NCBI GenBank assembly: GCA_025357835.1
Contig: JANYLM010000104.1
Coordinates: forward strand, 19,131-83,130
From: Gammaproteobacteria bacterium
GTDB lineage: Bacteria > Pseudomonadota > Gammaproteobacteria > Steroidobacterales > Steroidobacteraceae
Reading direction: 5' to 3'
DNA: 64,000 bases
Shown: piece after piece, positions 32,391 to 45,186 of the stretch
How the letters are laid out: the number at the start of each line of letters is the position of its first letter
How positions within the stretch are numbered: the first letter of the stretch is position 1
The notes under the pieces: model-generated
What the model saw: only the letters and a program-made list of their open reading frames with translations
The model's database searches: none
What the model was told of the DNA's origin: nothing
Program-made: the position numbers and the translations under genes

Positions 32391-34334
32391 TTATTTGCGC
32401 AAGCTCATCAGGAATTGCGCAAAGGTGCTGAAATAGGCGTCGCGGCTCTGCTTTTTCCTAAAACCGTGGCCTTCATCGCCGGCTTGTAAATACCAGACGT
32501 CGACGCCCTTGTTGCGCAATCGATAGGCCATCTGCTCCGCCTGGCTCAAGGGTACCTGCGGATCGTTCTTGCCGTGAACTATGAGCAAAGGCCGAGAAAT
32601 GCGCTCGGCGTTCGTCAACGGAGAAATGCGCCGCAGAAATGCCCGCATGTCGGGATCGCGTTCGTCGCCGTATTCGGCACGGCACTGGTTCTGACGATAG
32701 GGCGTGGTATCGGCCAGATAGCTGGGAAAGTCGACGATGCCGGACAAGTCGACGCCGCCACGCAGACGCTCGCTGAAATTGACCAGAGTCGCCAGGGTCA
32801 AGTAGCCGCCGTAGGAGCCGCCGGATACCACTATGTGCTTAGCGTCGTACGCGCTTTGTAAACTCAGCCACACCAGCAGTGCACCCACATCCTTGACCGC
32901 GTCCTCGCGCAACATGCCGTTGTCGAGCGCCAAGTAGTTCTTACCGTAGCCGGACGAGCCGCGCACATTGGGGGCGACCACCGCGAACCCGAGTTCATTG
33001 ACCACGTACTGCAGCCACGGGTCGAAGCCCGGGCGGAACTGCGCTTCAGGGCCGTCATGCAAGGTGATCAGCACCGGGTGCGGGCCCGGAGTCGACGGTT
33101 CATAGACATACACCGGCACTTGACGCTCGCGTCCATCCGTTCGGTCGAATGTCGGATACTGAGTGAGTCGCGGTGTCACGAACTTGGCCAGATCGACCGC
33201 ACCCGCTTCACTGTGCGTCCAAGCCTCGACAGTGTTCTTGGCGATGTCGAGCACATAGGCATCGCGCGGCCGATTGGGCGCCGCGAAGCCGAAGGCGAGG
33301 CGATTGCCCTCGGCGTCGAAGTTCAAGGAATTGATGACGCCGGCCGATGGGAACCGTGGCGGAACCAAGTCCTGATGGGTGCGTAAATCCAGTACGCTGA
33401 GCTTGCCGACTCCGGCCTCATTGCTCACATAGGCCAGGTAATGACCGTCGCGCGATATCGCCATTTCCTCGATGTCCCAGGAAAGATGGGCGGAGATAGT
33501 GCTCTTCTCGCCGGTAAAGAGATTGACGTAGCGCAGCTGCGCAAACTCGCCGTCGCGGTCCGAAATCAAGTACACGCCCTGACCGTCGCGGGAAAATTTC
33601 GCGCCGGCAATCCCAAACTTTCCCGGCGCCGGTTCCACCTCGCGCTTCTGTCCCGAGCTCAAATCCACCACATAGAGATAGGCTTCGGAGACCGAGAGGT
33701 ACTTCAATACCAGTAGTTTGCGGTCATCCGGCGACCAATCGAGCGGATACCAGGCCGCACCGTCGCCGGTGACGGCGAGCCGTGGCAGCGAGCCAGTTTC
33801 AGGCTCGACGATGTCGATGTCATAGCTCACCCCGTCTCGAGCGGTGCTGAAGAACGCGACTTCGCGCCCGGCGTTCGACCACACGGGCCCGCCGTTCACG
33901 GCCTTGCCGTCGGTCAGCAGCTTCGATGCGGGCTCGCCCAGGCGCTGATAATAGAGTTGGGTCTTCTCATTGCCGCCCTCGTCCCTGAGATACACATAGG
34001 CGTTGCGACCGGGGTCGGGCGAAAATGCGGCGTGAGTGATGGGTTCTCGCAAAAAGGTGATCTGGCGACGCTCGCCCCCCGGCCGTTCCACGAGGTGCAG
34101 CTGATCGATATCGCCGAAACGGGTGCTGATCAGTAACTGACCCTTGGGCGAGAAGCCGAGCGGAGTTGCCTGGCGCGCATTCAGATAGGCCTCCAGATTC
34201 TCGCTAAAGCCCGCTGCGGATTCGGGGACATTGTCGAAGATTAGATTGCCTCGCTCCACCCGCGGCAGCGCCGCGGCCGCGGTGTCGAACAGGAACGGCG
34301 CCGCCAACAGCAGCAGTAAATAAATTCGAGGCAT
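32391..34334 (-). CDS. S9 family prolyl oligopeptidase, secreted
   Basis: Beta-propeller N-terminus; GGSYGGYLTLA nucleophile and HGKNDPQVPLSQAEQMA C-terminal motif. Confidence 0.92.
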   Translation of the reverse strand: MPRIYLLLLLAAPFLFDTAAAALPRVERGNLIFDNVPESAAGFSENLEAYLNARQATPLGFSPKGQLLISTRFGDIDQLHLVERPGGERRQITFLREPITHAAFSPDPGRNAYVYLRDEGGNEKTQLYYQRLGEPASKLLTDGKAVNGGPVWSNAGREVAFFSTARDGVSYDIDIVEPETGSLPRLAVTGDGAAWYPLDWSPDDRKLLVLKYLSVSEAYLYVVDLSSGQKREVEPAPGKFGIAGAKFSRDGQGVYLISDRDGEFAQLRYVNLFTGEKSTISAHLSWDIEEMAISRDGHYLAYVSNEAGVGKLSVLDLRTHQDLVPPRFPSAGVINSLNFDAEGNRLAFGFAAPNRPRDAYVLDIAKNTVEAWTHSEAGAVDLAKFVTPRLTQYPTFDRTDGRERQVPVYVYEPSTPGPHPVLITLHDGPEAQFRPGFDPWLQYVVNELGFAVVAPNVRGSSGYGKNYLALDNGMLREDAVKDVGALLVWLSLQSAYDAKHIVVSGGSYGGYLTLATLVNFSERLRGGVDLSGIVDFPSYLADTTPYRQNQCRAEYGDERDPDMRAFLRRISPLTNAERISRPLLIVHGKNDPQVPLSQAEQMAYRLRNKGVDVWYLQAGDEGHGFRKKQSRDAYFSTFAQFLMSLRK

Positions 34335-34363
34335 ATTTCCTAGTTTCTCACACGACGAGGATA

Positions 34364-34744
34364 ATGGGAGGGATGGCAGCCTATGAACATCTGGTGAAAT
34401 CCTACAACGTCAGCGACCAACTAGACGACATCGCGAGCGCGGATCCGCCGGCTTATCTGCGCCGCTGCTTCGCCGAAGCCTACGCCGCCTCCTCGATGTC
34501 GTGGCGTCGAGTGCAGCAACTCGCCGTCTGCGGCATGGTCCTCGATGGCATCGTCAACGGCCGCGCGTACGAGTTCTTCGAGCATGAGCTGATCGCCGAC
34601 TGGCGGATTCACTATGCCGGAAGTTGTGCCAAATTGAAGGACATTGCAGTGCAGGCACTGCGCCGCGTTCTCGAGCGTGATAAGCCGCAAGACCCGGATG
34701 CCGGCACGGAGCTCGAACAGCTTGCGAGTAGCTTGAGCGCTTGA
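34364..34744 (+). CDS. Hypothetical protein
   Basis: 126 aa ORF with coupling to the next gene (TGAATG). Confidence 0.5.
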   Translation: MGGMAAYEHLVKSYNVSDQLDDIASADPPAYLRRCFAEAYAASSMSWRRVQQLAVCGMVLDGIVNGRAYEFFEHELIADWRIHYAGSCAKLKDIAVQALRRVLERDKPQDPDAGTELEQLASSLSA

Positions 34745-35545
34745 ATGAGTGATTTGCGCCAATGTCAACCGCCACTAGGGTCCGCGCGCGCCGCGCGCCC
34801 GCGCGCCCGCCGGACAGCCTTCTCTGCGGCGCTGCTCGTGGTATTGGCCGGCTGCCACACTCCCCTAGTCCGGGTAACACCGCTCGGTCCCGCGCCGCCG
34901 CCGCCGGATACGCAGGGGCTGGACGATGGCCTTTACGATTGGCACGGGCTAGTCATTGCGCCGTTCGGCAGCGGGCTCAAGGATGTTCACCTAACGCTTC
35001 ACGAAGTGCTGCTGTTTCAGGACGATTCACATCGCGGCGCCGCGGCAGATGATGCGGAATGCTATTCCGCCGATGCACCCGCGCCGCGTTTGCTCGGGCG
35101 CACGCCGGACGAGCATCTGCTGTGCTTCAAGCAAGATCATTTGTCGCGCATCCAAGCTAGCGTGCGCCTATCGACCGATGCAGTGTCCGAAGTATTCGCC
35201 ACAGCGTGCGCCGCCTGGTTGAAGCATGCAGCGCGGGCAACAACGCTCGCCGCGGCATCGAATACCGCAGCGCCGAGTGCAGCACAGTCCAGCGTTGCAA
35301 CACCGAGCGCTGACACGCCGGGCGCCAAAAACCAGAGTGGCGTGGGGCCCGGCACCGGCACATCGGGCGCAGACGCTCAGAGCGCTGACACCTGCAAGGG
35401 CCAAGACGGTGCGATCCGGTTCAGTGGTCGCCTTGGCGAGGAACCCGGCCGGGTGGAAACGCCCCAGGCGCAACCTCCGCAAACCGAAACGCCGCAACCT
35501 GGAACAGTTTTGTCGATTACCCTCGACAGCGTTGCCACTCCTTGA
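34745..35545 (+). CDS. Putative lipoprotein with low-complexity Ala/Thr/Pro/Gln-rich tail
   Basis: ALLVVLAGCHTP lipobox; TPSADTPGAKNQSG...TPQAQPPQTETPQPG tail; overlaps rsmG. Confidence 0.6.
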   Translation: MSDLRQCQPPLGSARAARPRARRTAFSAALLVVLAGCHTPLVRVTPLGPAPPPPDTQGLDDGLYDWHGLVIAPFGSGLKDVHLTLHEVLLFQDDSHRGAAADDAECYSADAPAPRLLGRTPDEHLLCFKQDHLSRIQASVRLSTDAVSEVFATACAAWLKHAARATTLAAASNTAAPSAAQSSVATPSADTPGAKNQSGVGPGTGTSGADAQSADTCKGQDGAIRFSGRLGEEPGRVETPQAQPPQTETPQPGTVLSITLDSVATP

Positions 35546-36210
35546 GTAACCCGCCCGTGACCCGAGAGGCCGATTACGAACTACTCGTCGCTGGTGCGCG
35601 CGACCTCGCGATTACCTTGGATGCGCATGCCGCGGAGGCGTTGCTGCGGCTCGTGGACGAACTCGAGCTCGGTAATGCCCAATTCAATCTGACGGCCATC
35701 CGCGACCGCCCGGGGATGCTGCGCAAGCATGTCCTCGACAGCCTGAGTTTGCAGCCCTACTTGCACGGCATCCGCGTCGCCGACATCGGCACCGGCGCGG
35801 GTTATCCGGGCCTGCCGCTGGCGATCGTCAACCCGCAGCGTCGATTCACCTTGGTCGAAGCCACCGGCAAGAAGGCGCGATTCGTCGAACAAACGGTACT
35901 TAGCTTAGGGCTCGGCAATGTTCAAGTCGAGCACGCCCGCGCCGAAAACTATAGGCCGTTCGAGCTTTTCGATACAGTGGTGGCGCGGGCTCTGTCGTCG
36001 CTGGCGGATTTTGCGGCGTATGCCGGGCATTTATGTGCCCCGGACGGGCGGCTGCTCGCCATGAAGGGAAAGCGGCCGGACCAGGAAATCGCCGGCCTGC
36101 CCAAGTCGTTTCGGGTACGGGCGGTGCATCGGCTCAAGGTGCCGGGACTGGACGACGAGCGGCATCTTGTGGAACTCTCACCGGCCAGGCCCAAATCGAG
36201 TAAGCAATGA
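35542..36210 (+). CDS. rsmG: 16S rRNA (guanine(527)-N7)-methyltransferase RsmG
   Basis: ADIGTGAGYPGLPLAI; adjacent to parA. Confidence 0.96.
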   Translation: MSNPPVTREADYELLVAGARDLAITLDAHAAEALLRLVDELELGNAQFNLTAIRDRPGMLRKHVLDSLSLQPYLHGIRVADIGTGAGYPGLPLAIVNPQRRFTLVEATGKKARFVEQTVLSLGLGNVQVEHARAENYRPFELFDTVVARALSSLADFAAYAGHLCAPDGRLLAMKGKRPDQEIAGLPKSFRVRAVHRLKVPGLDDERHLVELSPARPKSSKQ

Positions 36211-36992
36211 AGCGGGTCATCGCAGTCGCAAATCAGAAAGGCGGGGTGGGCAAGACCACCACCGCCGTCAATCTAGCCGCCTCGCTGACGGCCACCAAGC
36301 GGCGTGTGCTGCTGATCGATCTCGATCCCCAGGGGAATGCCACTATGGGATGCGGAATCGACAAGTATTCCCAATCCCGCACCAGTTGCGATGTGCTGTT
36401 GGGTGATTGCACTGCGATGGAGGCGCTGGTGCCGGTGGCGTACGGCGGTTTCATGCTGATGCCGTCCAATCAAGATCTCACGGCGGCCGAGGTTCGCCTG
36501 CTGACCATGATCGCGGGACGCGAGTTCAAGCTGCGCAACGCGCTCAAGCTCATTCGCGAAGACTTCGACGTGATATTGATCGACTGTCCGCCGGCATTGA
36601 ATATGCTCACCTTGAACGCGCTGGTGGCCGCGGATTCGGTCATGGTCCCCATGCAATGCGAATACTACGCGCTGGAGGGCCTGAGCAGCCTGGTGCAGAC
36701 CATCGAGCAGATTCGCAGCAGCATCAATCCCGATCTGGAAATCGAAGGCTTGCTGCGCACCATGTTCGACCCGCGTAACAATCTCGCGAATGAGGTGTCC
36801 GCGCAGCTCATCGAGCACTTCGGCGACAAGGTGTTTCGCACCATCATTCCACGCAATGTGCGGTTGGCGGAGGCTCCGAGTTTCGGCAAGCCCGCGCTTT
36901 TTCACGACAAGGAGTCGCGCGGCGCTCTTGCCTATCTGGCTCTCGCTGGTGAGATGATTCGCCGCGACGATACGCAGCCCGCGACCGTATAA
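36207..36992 (+). CDS. parA: Chromosome partitioning ATPase ParA
   Basis: NQKGGVGKTTTAVNLAASL. Confidence 0.97.
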   Translation: MKRVIAVANQKGGVGKTTTAVNLAASLTATKRRVLLIDLDPQGNATMGCGIDKYSQSRTSCDVLLGDCTAMEALVPVAYGGFMLMPSNQDLTAAEVRLLTMIAGREFKLRNALKLIREDFDVILIDCPPALNMLTLNALVAADSVMVPMQCEYYALEGLSSLVQTIEQIRSSINPDLEIEGLLRTMFDPRNNLANEVSAQLIEHFGDKVFRTIIPRNVRLAEAPSFGKPALFHDKESRGALAYLALAGEMIRRDDTQPATV

Positions 36993-37001
36993 TCGGTTTG
37001 G

Positions 37002-37022
37002 TTAGTGGAATCGTTCCACTAA
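37002..37022. repeat. Perfect inverted repeat in parA-parB gap: TTAGTGGAA-TCG-TTCCACTAA
   Basis: 9-bp arms, 3-nt loop; followed by further GGAAT(C/G) repeats. Confidence 0.85.
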
Positions 37023-37071
37023 TGGAATGGTTCCGTCAGCGGAATCAAATTCGGTCACTGGGATTTAAAGC

Positions 37072-37974
37072 ATGTCCGGCAAAAAGCCGTCTCTAGGTCG
37101 CGGCCTCGCTGAGCTCTCGCCCCTGCTCGCGAAGCGCGCGGCTGCGCCAGTCCACGAGCCAGCGGTGCTTGCCGGCGACCGGCTGGCAAGTTTGCCGCTC
37201 GATCTGCTGCAGCGGGGCAAGTACCAGCCGCGCGTCGACATGCGCCTCGAAACCCTGAGCGAACTCGCGGATTCGATCAAATCACAGGGTCTGGTACAGC
37301 CCATCCTGGTGCGGCCCGTGGGAGCCCGCAATCCCGGCGAATCGCAACGCTATGAAATCATTGCAGGCGAGCGACGCTGGCGGGCGGCGCAAATGGCGGG
37401 CCTGACCGACATTCCCGCGGTTATTCGCGATGTGCCCGATGAGGCCGCTGTTTCCATGGCGCTCATAGAGAATATTCAGCGCGAGGACCTCAACCCTCTG
37501 GAAGAGGCGGGTGCGCTGCTGCGCCTGATAGAAGAATTCGGCCTGACCCATCAGGCGGCCGCCGAGGCCGTCGGGCGCTCGCGTGCTGCGGTGAGCAATC
37601 TGCTGCGCCTCATGGAATTAGCCGACGAGGTCAAGGAATTGCTGGAACAGCGCCGCATTGAGATGGGCCATGCGCGCGCGCTGCTCGGCTTAACCTCGCG
37701 CCGCCAACAGGTCGAAGTGGCGGTCCTGGTGGCCAAAAAGGCCCTTTCGGTGCGCGAAACAGAAGCCCTGGTGCGTCGCATCATCAATCCGCAGGCCGGC
37801 AATTCACAGGAGTCTAAGCCTGTGGATCCGGATATTCACCGCCTGGAGCGCGAATTGGCCGATAAATTGGGTGCCAAGGTGGCGTTCCAGCACACCGCCT
37901 CGGGAAAGGGAAAGCTGGTCGTGAGCTACAACAGCTTGGACGAGCTCGAGGGTATCCTCGGCCACATTCAGTAA
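37072..37974 (+). CDS. parB: Chromosome partitioning protein ParB
   Basis: GERRWRAAQMAG; ALIENIQREDLNPLEEA. Confidence 0.97.
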   Translation: MSGKKPSLGRGLAELSPLLAKRAAAPVHEPAVLAGDRLASLPLDLLQRGKYQPRVDMRLETLSELADSIKSQGLVQPILVRPVGARNPGESQRYEIIAGERRWRAAQMAGLTDIPAVIRDVPDEAAVSMALIENIQREDLNPLEEAGALLRLIEEFGLTHQAAAEAVGRSRAAVSNLLRLMELADEVKELLEQRRIEMGHARALLGLTSRRQQVEVAVLVAKKALSVRETEALVRRIINPQAGNSQESKPVDPDIHRLERELADKLGAKVAFQHTASGKGKLVVSYNSLDELEGILGHIQ

Positions 37975-38008
37975 CACAACCGCCGGGAAAAAATACAGGC
38001 CTGTCGCC

Positions 38009-38037
38009 TTGATGGAGCGGGGCCGCCTCTCTATAAT
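38009..38037 (+). promoter_or_regulatory. Sigma-70-type promoter of the atp operon
   Basis: TTGATG (38009-38014) - 17 nt - TATAAT (38032-38037) upstream of atpI. Confidence 0.7.
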
Positions 38038-38049
38038 GCGCCGGCTATT

Positions 38050-38511
38050 TTGACTGGCGACGGCTCTTATGTGCAAATCGAAGGTAGCGCGCCGTTCGCC
38101 ACGCCGATATGCGTCGGCGCCGATCCGGTTCCCTTCGCGATGAGTGACGTTCTGGTTCGCGGCAATCGGCTGGTCGTTCGCGTCGTGCTCCTGCAAGCAG
38201 GTTGCGCGGTGCTGGTCGCATCTGTGTTTCTTGTGTTGAAAGGCGCATCCGCCGGTTTTGCGGCACTGGTGGGCGGGTTGATCGTGGCTCTTGGCAGCGC
38301 GCTATTCGGTTGGCGTGCATTCAAGCCGGGGGTTGCGGGCGCCGCCACACTGAACGCGGCCATGTACGGCGGAGTCGCCCTGAAGTGGCTGTGGTTCATA
38401 CTGGCGCTGTATGTAGCGCTGGCGCGTCTGAAGCTCGAAGGGGCACCGCTGCTCATCGGGGTGGTAGCCGCGCAATTGGGATACTGGCTCGGATTGATTC
38501 GGCGCAAATGA
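38050..38511 (+). CDS. atpI: ATP synthase subunit I
   Basis: TM protein at head of the atp operon; start codon uncertain (38140 ATG also possible). Confidence 0.85.
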   Translation: MTGDGSYVQIEGSAPFATPICVGADPVPFAMSDVLVRGNRLVVRVVLLQAGCAVLVASVFLVLKGASAGFAALVGGLIVALGSALFGWRAFKPGVAGAATLNAAMYGGVALKWLWFILALYVALARLKLEGAPLLIGVVAAQLGYWLGLIRRK

Positions 38512-39393
<882 letters not shown>

Positions 39394-39410
39394 ATTCGAT
39401 TCATCACTGA

Positions 39411-39713
<303 letters not shown>

Positions 39714-39759
39714 GCGCAAGCATCGGCGTCCTTAAGGGGCGCCGGGCAAGGAGTAGGCA

Positions 39760-40239
39760 ATGGACATAGCAGTTACGCTGGTCATCCAAGGTCTCGTCTT
39801 TTTCGGCGTGGCGTGGCTCGTGATGAAATTCATGTGGCCGCACATCATCGCGGCCATAGAGGCCCGGCAGAAGAAAATCGCCGAAGGTTTGGCCGCGGCC
39901 AGCAAGAGCGAAAAGGACCTCGACGAAGCGCAAGCTCGCTCCAAGGAAATCATCCGCGAAGCGCGCGACCGCGCGGCGCAGATCGTTGACCAGGCGAGCA
40001 AGCGTTCGAACGAAATCGTCGACGAAGCCAAGGGCACGGCCGCGGGCGAGGCACAGCGCCTAGTGGCGCAGGCACACGATGAAGTGGCGCGTGAGACGAC
40101 GCGTGCTCGCGAGGGTTTGGCGAAGGAAGTGGGCAAGCTCGCGGTCGAAGGCGCATCGCGTCTGTTGCAGCGTGAAATCGATCCTAAGACTCACGCTGAG
40201 CTGCTGGATAGATTGGCCGCCGAGGTTGCGCGTGGCTGA
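39760..40239 (+). CDS. atpF: F0F1 ATP synthase subunit b
   Basis: N-terminal TM and long coiled coil; operon position. Confidence 0.96.
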   Translation: MDIAVTLVIQGLVFFGVAWLVMKFMWPHIIAAIEARQKKIAEGLAAASKSEKDLDEAQARSKEIIREARDRAAQIVDQASKRSNEIVDEAKGTAAGEAQRLVAQAHDEVARETTRAREGLAKEVGKLAVEGASRLLQREIDPKTHAELLDRLAAEVARG

Positions 40240-40768
40240 ACGAGCTACCATCGCCCGGCCCTATGCGAAAGCCGCGTTCGAAGCCGCGCGCGCGGCGAAC
40301 GCGTTTGCAGAATGGTCTCAAGGTCTTAAGGCTGCAGCCGAGATCGTCGCGGATCCGCGCGTGGGCTCGCTCACCAAGAGTCCGCAGTGGACCGCGCCCG
40401 ATTTAGCCGGCCTCATCACCGAAGTTGCGGGCCCCAAGCTCGATGCGGGCATGCAGAACTTCGTGCGCGTGCTGGCCGAGAATCATCGCTTGTTGCTGCT
40501 GCCGGAAATCGCGGTGCATTACGAGGTTCTGCGTTCCAACGTCGAGAATACCGTCGAGGTGGAGGTGGTCTCCGCCGTGCCGCTCGATGCCGCGCAAGCC
40601 GAGAAGCTCAAGCAGGCTTTGAGCACGCGGCTGAAACGCCAAGTGCGCATGCAAACTTCGGTCGATTCGACGCTGTTGGGAGGCGCGGTGGTGCGCGCCG
40701 GGGATCTGGTCATCGACGGCTCGTTGAAAGGCCGTCTGCAACGACTCGCCACAGAATTGGGAAGCTAA
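40232..40768 (+). CDS. atpH: F0F1 ATP synthase subunit delta
   Basis: GTG start giving MAERATIARPYAKAAFEAAR. Confidence 0.95.
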   Translation: MAERATIARPYAKAAFEAARAANAFAEWSQGLKAAAEIVADPRVGSLTKSPQWTAPDLAGLITEVAGPKLDAGMQNFVRVLAENHRLLLLPEIAVHYEVLRSNVENTVEVEVVSAVPLDAAQAEKLKQALSTRLKRQVRMQTSVDSTLLGGAVVRAGDLVIDGSLKGRLQRLATELGS

Positions 40769-40814
40769 ACTGATTTAGTCGCGGGTCCTATAGGCTCGCA
40801 GCAAGAGGGTTGAT

Positions 40815-42350
40815 ATGTCCATTAAGGCATCGGAAATCAGCGACCTGATCAAGGCGCGAATCGATAAGTTCCAGTCCACTACCGAGGCGCGCAATGTCGG
40901 CACCGTGGTGAGCGTCACCGACGGCATCGTACGCGTCCATGGTCTCGCGGACGCGCGTTACGGCGAAATGTTGGAATTCGACGGCAACACCTTTGGATTG
41001 GCGCTGAACCTCGAGCGGGACTCGGTGGGCGCAGTGGTGCTCGGCGACTACAAGCACATCTCCGAAGGATCGGTGGTCAAGACCACGGGCCGCATACTCG
41101 AAGTGCCGGTGGGCCCGGAACTCCTGGGCCGCGTCGTCGACGCTCTCGGCAATCCCATCGACGGCAAGGGTCCGGTGAATGCCAAGCTGAAGTCGCCGCT
41201 GGAGCGCGTGGCGCCGGGCGTGATTTTCCGCAAGAGCGTGTCGCAGCCGGTGCAGACCGGCCTCAAGGCCATCGACGCCATGGTGCCGATCGGCCGCGGC
41301 CAGCGCGAACTCATCATCGGCGATCGCCAGACCGGCAAGACCGCGGTCGCCATCGACACCATCATCAATCAGAAGGGCACGGGCGTTAAATGCGTCTACG
41401 TCGCCATCGGGCAGAAGCAGAGCTCGATCGCCAACGTGGTGCGCAAGCTCGACGAGCATGGCGCCATGGGCCACACAATTATCGTCGCGGCTTCCGCCTC
41501 GATGCCCGCGGCCATGCAGTACCTCGCACCCTACGGCGGCTGTGCCATGGGCGAGTACTTCATGGATAACGGCGAAGATGCACTGATTGTCTATGACGAT
41601 TTGTCCAAGCAGGCCGTTGCCTATCGCCAGATCTCGCTGTTGCTGCGCCGCCCGCCGGGCCGCGAAGCCTATCCCGGCGATGTGTTCTACCTGCACTCCC
41701 GTCTGCTCGAGCGTTCCGCGCGCGTGAACGAGGAGTACGTCGAGAAATTCACCAACGGCCGAGTCAAAGGCAAGACCGGATCGCTGACGGGTCTGCCCAT
41801 CATCGAAACCCAGGCCGGCGACGTCACCGCCTTCGTGCCGACCAACGTCATTTCCATCACCGACGGCCAGATTTTCCTGGAAACCGACTTGTTCAACGCC
41901 GGCATGCGCCCGGCCATCAACGCCGGCGTTTCCGTATCGCGCGTCGGCGGCGCGGCGCAGACCAACATCATCAAGAAGCTGGGCGGCGGCGTCCGCTTGG
42001 CGCTCGCGCAGTACCGCGAACTCGCGGCCTTCTCGCAATTCGCCTCGGACTTGGACGAAGCGACACGCCGGCAGCTCGAGCGCGGCCAGCGCGTCACCGA
42101 ACTCATGAAGCAGAAGCAGTACGCTCCCATGTCGGTGGCCGAAATGGCGCTGTCGCTGTATGCCGCCAACAACGGCTTCTTCGACAAGGTCGACCGCCGC
42201 AAGGTGGTGGAGACCGAAGCCGCGTTGCAATCATTTGCGCGCTCGAGCCATGCCGATCTGCTGAAGGGCATCAACACTAAGCCGGATCTGTCGAGTGAAG
42301 TCGAAGCAGGACTGAAGAAGTGCTGCGCCGACTTCTTCGCGACGCTGTAA
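40815..42350 (+). CDS. atpA: F0F1 ATP synthase subunit alpha
   Basis: GDRQTGKTA Walker A; 511 aa. Confidence 0.98.
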   Translation: MSIKASEISDLIKARIDKFQSTTEARNVGTVVSVTDGIVRVHGLADARYGEMLEFDGNTFGLALNLERDSVGAVVLGDYKHISEGSVVKTTGRILEVPVGPELLGRVVDALGNPIDGKGPVNAKLKSPLERVAPGVIFRKSVSQPVQTGLKAIDAMVPIGRGQRELIIGDRQTGKTAVAIDTIINQKGTGVKCVYVAIGQKQSSIANVVRKLDEHGAMGHTIIVAASASMPAAMQYLAPYGGCAMGEYFMDNGEDALIVYDDLSKQAVAYRQISLLLRRPPGREAYPGDVFYLHSRLLERSARVNEEYVEKFTNGRVKGKTGSLTGLPIIETQAGDVTAFVPTNVISITDGQIFLETDLFNAGMRPAINAGVSVSRVGGAAQTNIIKKLGGGVRLALAQYRELAAFSQFASDLDEATRRQLERGQRVTELMKQKQYAPMSVAEMALSLYAANNGFFDKVDRRKVVETEAALQSFARSSHADLLKGINTKPDLSSEVEAGLKKCCADFFATL

Positions 42351-42368
42351 GCAGAGTAAGAGAAGGCA

Positions 42369-43232
42369 ATGGCAGGCGCAAAAGAAATCCGCGGCAAGAT
42401 CGTGAGTATCAAGAATACTCAGAAGATCACCAAGGCCATGGAAATGGTGGCGGCGAGCAAGATGCGCAAGGCGCAGGACCGGATGCGCGCGGCGCGCCCC
42501 TATGCGGAAAAGATCCGCAAGATCATCGGCCACTTGCGCCAGGTGAACCTGGATTACAAACATCCCTTCACCTTGGAGCGGCCGGTGCAATCCGTAGGGA
42601 TCGTGGTGATAAGCACCGATCGCGGCTTGTGCGGTTCGTTGAATCTGAACCTGTTCAAGGCGGCCCTAGGCGCCATCCGCGAAGCGCAAGGCAAGAACGT
42701 CAAGGTTTATTTGTGCGTCATCGGTTCCAAGGCACTGCAGTTCTTTCGACGGCTGTCCGGCGTCGAAATCGCCGCGTCGGTCACGCATTTGGGCGACAAG
42801 CCTAAGTCCGCGGATTTGATCGGAACCAGCAAGGTCATGCTCGATTTCTATCGCGACACCAAGGTCGATCAATTACTGCTGGTACACAACGTTTTCGTCA
42901 ATACGATGACGCAAAAGGGCGTCGTCTCGCAGCTGCTGCCGCTGCAGACCATCGACAAGGATGAGCTGCAGGAACGCTGGGATTACATCTACGAGCCGGA
43001 TGCCGCCGAAATTCTCGACGGCATTTTGATGCGATACATCGAGTCCCAGATATTCCAGGGGGCCGTCGAAAATGTCGCCTGCGAAATGGCGGCGCGCATG
43101 GTGGCTATGAAGAGCGCCTCCGACAACGCCGGCAAGCTCATCGACGAGCTGCAACTCATTTACAACAAGGCCCGTCAGGCGGCGATCACGAAAGAACTTT
43201 CGGAAATCGTCGGCGGCGCGGCAGCAGTCTAG
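42369..43232 (+). CDS. atpG: F0F1 ATP synthase subunit gamma
   Basis: [31 protein letters not shown]. Confidence 0.98.
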   Translation: MAGAKEIRGKIVSIKNTQKITKAMEMVAASKMRKAQDRMRAARPYAEKIRKIIGHLRQVNLDYKHPFTLERPVQSVGIVVISTDRGLCGSLNLNLFKAALGAIREAQGKNVKVYLCVIGSKALQFFRRLSGVEIAASVTHLGDKPKSADLIGTSKVMLDFYRDTKVDQLLLVHNVFVNTMTQKGVVSQLLPLQTIDKDELQERWDYIYEPDAAEILDGILMRYIESQIFQGAVENVACEMAARMVAMKSASDNAGKLIDELQLIYNKARQAAITKELSEIVGGAAAV

Positions 43233-43279
43233 ATCAGATTAGATTTCGGTATCATCGGCGCGTAGCGCCGCCAAATGTT

Positions 43280-43300
43280 CGGGGTTGCGCAGCAACCCCG
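43280..43300 (+). repeat. Perfect hairpin upstream of atpD: CGGGGTTGC-GCA-GCAACCCCG
   Basis: 9-bp stem, 3-nt loop, directly before the atpD ribosome-binding region. Confidence 0.85.
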
Positions 43301-43304
43301 TTGA

Positions 43305-44735
<1,431 letters not shown>

Positions 44736-44743
44736 GAGCAATC

Positions 44744-45163
44744 ATGGCCAACACCATTCATGTCGATATCGTCAGCGCCGAAGGACAGATCTTCTCGGGC
44801 GAGGCGAGTATGGTGTTCGTGCCGGGCTCGCAAGGCGAACTCGGCATCGCGCCGCGTCACGCACCCTTACTGACGACTCTGAAGGCCGGCGAAGTCCGCG
44901 TGCAGTCGGATGGCGCGGAAGAGCAGTCTTTTTACGTCGGCGGCGGCACTCTGGAAATTCAGCCCAATCGCGTTACCGTGCTGGCCGACACTGCGGCCCG
45001 AGCGCGCGATCTGGACGAAGCCGCAGCCGTTGCCGCAAAGCAGCGCGCCGAGGATGCCGTGCGCGAGCGCACCGACAAGGTAGAGATCGCTGAGGCGCAA
45101 GCTGAACTGCTTCGCGCCGTGGCACAATTGCGAGCTATCGAGCGTCTGCGTAAGAAACGCTAA
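44744..45163 (+). CDS. atpC: F0F1 ATP synthase subunit epsilon
   Basis: VDIVSAEGQIFSGEASMVFVPGSQGELGIAPRHAPLLT. Confidence 0.97.
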   Translation: MANTIHVDIVSAEGQIFSGEASMVFVPGSQGELGIAPRHAPLLTTLKAGEVRVQSDGAEEQSFYVGGGTLEIQPNRVTVLADTAARARDLDEAAAVAAKQRAEDAVRERTDKVEIAEAQAELLRAVAQLRAIERLRKKR

Positions 45164-45186
45164 AGACTTCCCCGCACAGGGACAAC

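Noticed and set aside
40788-42230. 480-aa minus-strand ORF opposite atpA
   Set aside because: Shadow frame of a highly conserved GC-rich gene; His/Asp/Arg-rich composition, no recognisable domain
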